DNA of 9,192 bases from Clostridia bacterium (GTDB lineage: Bacteria; Bacillota; Clostridia; Oscillospirales; CAG-272): positions 1 through 9,192 of the forward strand of contig JAGBXH010000372.1 in NCBI GenBank assembly GCA_017629395.1, in the 5' to 3' direction. Numbering within the stretch: the stretch's first letter is position 1; each line of letters opens with the position of its first letter. The notes beneath the pieces were generated by a model. That model saw only the letters and a list, made by a program, of their open reading frames with translations. It made no database searches and had not been told where the DNA came from. This document shows positions 5,826-9,192 of this stretch, piece after piece. The position numbers and the translations under genes are program-made.

Positions 5826-6512
5826 TTATTCGGCAATTTTGCCGTCGGTGGTGATGGTCACGACCTGCCAGGGAATGAATTTTTCGCTTGCCTGCAAAGC
5901 ACGCTTGACAGCGTTTTCAATACCGCCGCAGCAGGGCACCTCCATGCGCACGACCTTGACGCTTTTGACGTTGTTGCCTGCGATAATGGCAGTCAGCTTT
6001 TCGGTGTAATCCACGGCGTCCAGCTTGGGGCAGCCGATCAGCGTGATGTGGTTTTTCATAAAGTCTGCGTGGAAGTTGGCGTAGGCGTAAGCGGTGCAGT
6101 CGGCGGCTATCAGCAGGTTGGCGCCGTCAAAGTAAGGTGCGTTGACGGGCACTAACTTGATCTGGCAGGGCCATTGCGCCAGTTGGCTTCCCATGCTCAC
6201 ACGCTGTGCAGGGGAACTGCTCTCGCGGCGAATGCTGCGTGATGCGCTGCCGGGGCAGGCACAGGCATTTGCCTTGGTTGCCTTTGCGCGGGCAACCGCT
6301 TGCTCGTCGTAAGCAGGCGCTTCGCGTTCCTCAAAGGAGATGGCACCCATAGGGCAGGCAGGGAGGCAATCGCCAAGTCCGTCGCAGAAATCCTCGCGCA
6401 TAAGCTCTGCCTTGCCGTCGATCATCCCGATCGCACCCTCGTGGCACGCCGTGGCGCATGCGCCGCAGCCGTTGCATTTTTGCTTATCTATTTTGATCAT
6501 GCGTCTTTTCAC
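5826..6512 (-). CDS. Cysteine-rich iron-sulfur protein with N-terminal di-cluster ferredoxin domain
   Basis: Probably a cytoplasmic redox protein. The exact reaction is unknown. Of 228 residues, the first 60 form a ferredoxin-like domain. It has a canonical 4Fe-4S motif CNGCGACATAC (C13, C16, C19, C23) followed by a second set C43, C49, C53 in FCDGLGDCLPACPMGAI, which departs from CxxCxxC. The remaining 165 residues carry conserved-looking cysteine contexts: ACACPGS (C84, C86), QWPCQIKLVP (C116), AADCTAYAYANFH (C139), IGCPKLD (C161) and VPCCGGIEN (C194, C195). I recall similar 4Fe-4S proteins in anaerobes beside Crp/Fnr regulators and stress redox genes, but no function is assigned. GTG at 6512 was chosen because AAAGGAG lies 6 nt upstream. 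The ATG 12 nt inside is too far from it. It is divergent from the Crp/Fnr gene. Confidence 0.88.
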   Translation of the reverse strand: MKRRMIKIDKQKCNGCGACATACHEGAIGMIDGKAELMREDFCDGLGDCLPACPMGAISFEEREAPAYDEQAVARAKATKANACACPGSASRSIRRESSSPAQRVSMGSQLAQWPCQIKLVPVNAPYFDGANLLIAADCTAYAYANFHADFMKNHITLIGCPKLDAVDYTEKLTAIIAGNNVKSVKVVRMEVPCCGGIENAVKRALQASEKFIPWQVVTITTDGKIAE

Positions 6513-6545
6513 GTCAATCTCCTTTCGGATTTTTTGCAAACCCTC

Positions 6546-6581
6546 TTGCTTTTCTGTGGTTATTATAGTATAATCAAAGCA
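6546..6581 (+). promoter_or_regulatory. Promoter of the Crp/Fnr regulator gene
   Basis: Plus-strand TTGCTT (6546-6551), 17-nt spacer, perfect TATAAT (6569-6574), start predicted near 6581. The TTG start codon at 6618 with its AAAGGAG follows after a leader of about 37 nt. The -10 box is one base away from the opposing -10 box of the divergent gene (6567-6562), so the two promoters must compete for polymerase. Confidence 0.72.
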
Positions 6582-6590
6582 CAAAGTATG
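6555..6590 (-). promoter_or_regulatory. Promoter of the ferredoxin-like gene, apparently activator-dependent
   Basis: The minus strand has a perfect TATAAT (6567-6562), but the hexamer at a 17-nt spacing (6590-6585, CATACT) matches the -35 consensus at only two positions. The predicted start is about 6555. A good -10 with a poor -35 and a palindrome centred at -41.5 is the usual layout of a class II Crp/Fnr-activated promoter. An alternative reading is TTCAAC (6600-6595) with 17 nt to TATACT (6572-6567). Confidence 0.6.
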
Positions 6591-6604
6591 TTGAATTTTC
6601 AACA
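6589..6604. promoter_or_regulatory. 16-bp palindrome, candidate Crp/Fnr-family operator
   Basis: TGTTGAATTTTCAACA has perfect 7-bp arms around a 2-nt centre. Its 16-bp span and half-site geometry match Crp sites (TGTGA-N6-TCACA) and extended Fnr sites. It lies between the divergent promoters of a Crp/Fnr gene and the iron-sulfur protein gene, so the adjacent regulator is the obvious candidate to bind it. Binding is inferred, not shown. Confidence 0.6.
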
Positions 6605-6617
6605 AAAGGAGAAAATT

Positions 6618-7277
6618 TTGAAAAAATATTTTGGAATTTTAAGAAAATGCTCTCTGTTTGATCAGATCGAGGATCAGCACCTGATCGCCATGCTGTCCTG
6701 CCTTGGCGCGCAAAGAGCGGAATTTGATAAAAAGTATACCATTTTTGCCGAAGGGTCGCCTGCCAAGTATTTCGGCATTTTGCTCTCGGGATCTGCGCAG
6801 ATCATCAGGCACGATTATTACGGCAACCGCAGCATTGTGTCGGGCGTGACGCCCGGAGAGCTGTTTGGCGAGGCGTTTGCCTGCGCGGGGGAGCAGACCC
6901 TGCCCGTGTCGGTGGTGGCAAACGAGCCGTGCGAGGTGTTGCTGATCGACAGCACGCACGTGCTGCACACCTGCTCCAACGGCTGCGAGTTTCACAGACG
7001 CATGATCTATAATCTGATGCGCGACATGGCGCGTAAGAATATTATGGTCTATTCCAAGCTGGAGATTACGGGCAAGCGTTCGACCAGAGAAAAAATTCTT
7101 GCATACCTTGCGCATATGGAGCAGCAGACGGGCAAGGCAGAGTTTGATATTCCGTTTGATCGCCAGGAATTGGCGGATTATCTGGAGGTAGACCGCAGCG
7201 GACTTTCTGTAGAAATTTCCAAGCTCAAGCGCGAGGGCGTGATCGATTGCCATAAAAACCATTTCGTATTGTTATAA
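6618..7277 (+). CDS. Crp/Fnr-family transcriptional regulator
   Basis: DNA-binding regulator of 219 residues. The N-terminal cNMP-binding-like beta-roll spans about 14-118 (FDQIEDQHL, SPAKYFGILLSGSAQI, PGELFGEAFAC). A dimerisation helix follows (about 125-150), then a C-terminal winged helix-turn-helix (about 155-219) with DRQELADYLEVDRSGLSVEISKLKREG as the HTH; R194 to R206 lies around the recognition helix. It lacks the four-cysteine layout of E. coli FNR. Cysteines at 11, 28, 89, 105, 119, 123 and 211 are scattered, so the effector (heme, NO, peroxide, a small molecule) is open. TTG at 6618 was chosen because AAAGGAG ends 6 nt before it. An ATG at 6588 would sit almost at the predicted transcript start without a ribosome binding site. 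It is the only plus-strand gene, divergent from the iron-sulfur protein and close to the flavodiiron operon, which it may control. Confidence 0.92.
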   Translation: MKKYFGILRKCSLFDQIEDQHLIAMLSCLGAQRAEFDKKYTIFAEGSPAKYFGILLSGSAQIIRHDYYGNRSIVSGVTPGELFGEAFACAGEQTLPVSVVANEPCEVLLIDSTHVLHTCSNGCEFHRRMIYNLMRDMARKNIMVYSKLEITGKRSTREKILAYLAHMEQQTGKAEFDIPFDRQELADYLEVDRSGLSVEISKLKREGVIDCHKNHFVLL

Positions 7278-7332
7278 CTCCCGTCCGTGATGAGAACGGA
7301 GCGCGTTTGGCAATCGCATCCCATCATGAAAA

Positions 7333-7361
7333 GGAGTTACCCGGGTCGGGTAACTCCTTTT
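7333..7361 (+). terminator. Terminator of the Crp/Fnr gene, probably bidirectional
   Basis: An 11-bp perfect stem, GGAGTTACCCG with CGGGTAACTCC (7333-7343 and 7347-7357), loop GGT, followed by TTTT on the plus strand and preceded by AAAA (7329-7332), so it can also stop minus-strand transcription from the surface protein gene ending at 7395. It closely resembles the hairpin at 9017-9042. Confidence 0.88.
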
Positions 7362-7394
7362 GTGTATCTCACGCAAATGCAGGGGAAGAGGGGA

Positions 7395-8873
7395 TCAATG
7401 CTTTTTCTTAATGCTAATTGCGCCAAGTGCGACAAGGCATACCGTGATCATGCCTGCGCCTACGATTGCACCGCAGCCGCCCTTTTTCTCTTGCGTAGCG
7501 GCAGCTTCGGTTGTGACGTCGCCCGCAGCCTCGGTTATAGCTTCGGTTTTTTGCTCGGTCACCTGCTCGGTGGCAGTCTCGATTTCCTCCTCGGTCGTCG
7601 GCTCTTCATCGGGGGCGATTAAGCCCATATACACAAGTGCTTCCTTTTCGGTTGCGAACAGTGTAACCTCGTACAAATATACCTCGGTGCCTGCCTGTGA
7701 TCCGTTGATGTCCAATCTTAAGCGGTTGTAATCGCCCTCGCACATGTCGGTCAGGTCGAACAGGATGTATTCCACCTCACCGTTCGCTTCACAGCCATAG
7801 TAGGTCAACTCGGAATATCCCGCGGTGGGCTTGCGGATCTCGCCTGCGCAGTAGAATAGCTCAAAATCGCTTACATAGCCCACTACCTTGAGCTTGAACG
7901 CCACAAAGGGATACGCCTGGGAGTCGACGCTGTCCAGGTATGCTTTATAGAGATAAGATGCCCAGTCCAGAGTGACAGAGGGGTCGGTGCCGTCAGTAAC
8001 GCCCATGCGGATACCGTCCCAAGGCTCTGCCTCTCCCTCGAGTGCGTAAAAGACCTCGTCTAAGTGCTTGGAGGCGGTGATCAGATCCAGCTTGCGGGTC
8101 TTTTCGCCCAACTCCAGCTTGGTGTTGACACATCCCTCGGGGACATCCTCGGGTACTCTTTCGTCCACAGCAAAGGAAAGTCCCTTGACTACGTAGCAGT
8201 TGCTGAATACCGACATATGATCAGCATAGTAGGTATAGAAGTAAAGTCCCAGATATTCGCTCTGGAACACGATGCCGTCATAGGGATAGCTTGCCTGAAT
8301 CAGCACGAACTCGCCGGTATTGTCCTTGATGTAGTGCGCCATGGTGGCATTGGTGCCGTTGACCTCGAGTGCATATTCCTGCGTGATGGTGCCGGTTTCG
8401 GGCAGCGTCAGGTTCATATCCTCCTCTTCAAAGTAGGTGTAGGCTCTGCCGCTCAGACCGCTCTTGCCTTCATGGATCTTGCATCGATTGTTGTAGCCGT
8501 ATACGCCGTACACGCCATCCACGTAAAGACCGCTACCGTCCCCCGCAGTACGGGTGACCGAATAATAAATGGTGTATTGGGTTTGGTCGTTAAGCGGAAG
8601 CGTTTTGATCTCACCGCCCCACATGGTCGCGGTCGCATCCTCCATGGCAATCAGCTGCATGGAAGTGCCGCCGTCCTTCACGTAAGCATCGGGCATGCCG
8701 GAGTAGGTGCCGGGCTCAAAGACGCCGGGCTCACCGTTAAAATCCGCGGTGTAGAGCACGTCACCCTTTTCTGCGGCATCGTAGGCGTTTTCTTCTGCAC
8801 TTACCGTGGTGAAGGTGGAGAATAAAGACAGGAGCAGGACGAACGTAATGAAGCATGCAAGTGTTTTCCTCAT
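7395..8873 (-). CDS. Secreted surface protein with Thr/Glu-rich stalk and C-terminal membrane anchor
   Basis: I do not recognise the family. The 492-residue product opens with a signal peptide (basic MRK, hydrophobic to about 22, likely cut after VSA at 26). Residues 30-415 are acidic, aromatic-rich and strand-rich, suggesting beta-sandwich modules, perhaps two. One covers about 38-240, starting VLYTADFNGEPGVFEPGTY; the other about 250-415, where DGIRMGVTDG, YPFVAFKLKVVG and DYNRLRLDI resemble carbohydrate-binding-like folds. Next come a low-complexity Thr/Glu/Ala stalk (420-461), a GGCG motif (465-468), one hydrophobic helix (469-488) and a KKKH tail. This suggests export and anchoring with the stalk spanning the wall. 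There is no LPXTG motif. ATG 8873 has GGAGG 9 nt upstream, and the gene has its own promoter and flanking terminators. Adhesion or glycan binding is a guess. Confidence 0.88.
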   Translation of the reverse strand: MRKTLACFITFVLLLSLFSTFTTVSAEENAYDAAEKGDVLYTADFNGEPGVFEPGTYSGMPDAYVKDGGTSMQLIAMEDATATMWGGEIKTLPLNDQTQYTIYYSVTRTAGDGSGLYVDGVYGVYGYNNRCKIHEGKSGLSGRAYTYFEEEDMNLTLPETGTITQEYALEVNGTNATMAHYIKDNTGEFVLIQASYPYDGIVFQSEYLGLYFYTYYADHMSVFSNCYVVKGLSFAVDERVPEDVPEGCVNTKLELGEKTRKLDLITASKHLDEVFYALEGEAEPWDGIRMGVTDGTDPSVTLDWASYLYKAYLDSVDSQAYPFVAFKLKVVGYVSDFELFYCAGEIRKPTAGYSELTYYGCEANGEVEYILFDLTDMCEGDYNRLRLDINGSQAGTEVYLYEVTLFATEKEALVYMGLIAPDEEPTTEEEIETATEQVTEQKTEAITEAAGDVTTEAAATQEKKGGCGAIVGAGMITVCLVALGAISIKKKH

Positions 8874-8900
8874 AAAACAATACCTCCGGATGAAATTGAT

Positions 8901-8910
8901 GGCAATTGCC
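8901..8910. promoter_or_regulatory. GGCAATTGCC palindrome at the surface-protein transcript start
   Basis: A perfect 10-bp palindrome lies immediately after the predicted start at 8911, a place where a bound repressor would block transcription. It is short and could be chance. Confidence 0.3.
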
Positions 8911-8946
8911 TAAGTGTAGTATAGCATATAATACATGGTACGACAA
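8911..8946 (-). promoter_or_regulatory. Promoter of the surface protein gene
   Basis: Minus-strand TTGTCG (8946-8941), 17-nt spacer, TATACT (8923-8918) with an upstream TG one base before it (extended -10). The start is predicted near 8911, giving a leader of about 37 nt. Confidence 0.7.
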
Positions 8947-9009
8947 GATGCTTGCGGAATATTTGGTGAATATGACAGAAATGATTGGTCGTTTTGCACA
9001 ATTGCAAAT

Positions 9010-9046
9010 AAAAAAAGGAGCTACCTTGCGTCAGGTAACTCCTTTT
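9010..9046 (-). terminator. Terminator of the partial kinase-like gene
   Basis: On the minus strand GGAGTTACCT (9042-9033) pairs with AGGTAGCTCC (9026-9017), ten pairs including one G-U, around a 6-nt loop, followed by TTTTTTT (9016-9010). It begins 6 nt after the stop codon. The flanking A and T runs let the stem extend by four pairs. Confidence 0.92.
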
Positions 9047-9048
9047 GT

Positions 9049-9192
9049 TTATCGCAATCCTGCTAAATACAGAGCGCCTTGGATCGGGTCTGCCTTGGCT
9101 ACAGACAGAATATACTCGCGTCCGTCACCTGCCAGCGCATCCTGCAAAAGCGGCAGGATGATATCCGATTCTGCCGTCAAGCCACCGCAAAG
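9049..9192 (-). CDS. C-terminal fragment, probable BadF/BadG-type (N-acetylglucosamine kinase-like) ATPase
   Basis: Only the last 47 residues are in the window, beginning LCGGLTAESDIILPLLQDAL and ending ADPIQGALYLAGLR. A GGL turn followed by a helix, then a DPIxGALYLA helix near the C-terminus, is the usual ending of actin-like ATPase-fold sugar kinases, in particular the BadF/BadG/BcrA family that includes N-acetylglucosamine kinases. ROK kinases are the main alternative. The stop codon is followed at once by a strong terminator, so it is the last gene of its transcript. The identification rests on a short fragment. Confidence 0.55.
   Translation of the reverse strand, partial: LCGGLTAESDIILPLLQDALAGDGREYILSVAKADPIQGALYLAGLR

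Noticed and set aside
5805..5830. A second copy of the 6589-6604 operator upstream of the flavodiiron operon
   Set aside because: Only a TTGAA half-site, overlapping the -35, is present. The region at -41.5 of that promoter has no convincing inverted repeat.
6588..6617. ATG at 6588 as the start of the Crp/Fnr gene
   Set aside because: It lies about 7 nt after the predicted transcript start, inside the palindrome region and without a ribosome binding site. The TTG at 6618 has AAAGGAG at ideal spacing.
8064..8825. Plus-strand open frame of 253 codons
   Set aside because: Antisense shadow of the surface protein gene. No ribosome binding site, and the opposite strand has a signal peptide, promoter and anchor.

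Overview
The window looks like chromosome from an obligately anaerobic Firmicute of class Clostridia, probably a gut Oscillospiraceae/Ruminococcaceae-like lineage. The reasons are the gene content (superoxide reductase, flavodiiron protein, rubredoxin, bacterial ferritin), strong AAGGAG-type ribosome binding sites, sigma-A-type promoters with 17-nt spacers, mid-range GC, and short intergenic hairpin repeats of a kind common in such genomes. The taxon is inferred from these traits, not from a marker gene. No mobile element, rRNA, tRNA or CRISPR array was seen. Every gene is on the minus strand except one Crp/Fnr-type regulator.

Layout: 1-316 is the N-terminal third of a TrkH/KtrB potassium transporter with a near-consensus promoter. 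423-1004 is xanthine phosphoribosyltransferase (xpt) with a perfect-consensus promoter and its own terminator. 1134-1562 is a small two-helix membrane protein of unknown function. 1677-1808 is a cluster of 35-bp hairpin-forming tandem repeats. 1816-2580 is a ZIP-family metal transporter and 2642-2800 a free-standing rubredoxin too short for simple ORF listings. 2840-3002 is an array of six different hairpins, the middle ones separated by an identical 7-nt linker. 2999-3511 is ferritin, 3534-3914 desulfoferrodoxin (superoxide reductase), and 3959-5746 a four-domain flavodiiron protein. 5826-6512 is a cysteine-rich protein with an N-terminal di-cluster ferredoxin domain. Divergent from it, 6618-7277 encodes a Crp/Fnr-family regulator. 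7395-8873 is a secreted, membrane-anchored surface protein, and 9049-9192 is the C-terminus of a probable BadF-type sugar kinase.

Functionally, 1816-7277 reads as an oxygen/NO defence and metal-handling locus. The flavodiiron protein reduces O2 and/or NO to water or N2O. Desulfoferrodoxin reduces superoxide to peroxide. Rubredoxin (free and fused) can carry electrons to both. Ferritin stores iron and keeps it away from peroxide. The ZIP transporter brings in divalent metal. The flavodiiron protein has a clear promoter, and the downstream genes have good ribosome binding sites but no obvious promoters, so a single polycistronic transcript is likely, punctuated by the hairpin array between ferritin and rubredoxin.

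The most interesting regulatory signal is a perfect 16-bp inverted repeat (6589-6604) between the regulator and the ferredoxin-like gene. Its centre falls 41.5 bp upstream of the predicted start of the ferredoxin-like transcript, the classic activating position for Crp/Fnr proteins, and just downstream of the regulator's own predicted start, an autorepressing position. The most unusual structural signal is the hairpin array at 2840-3002.
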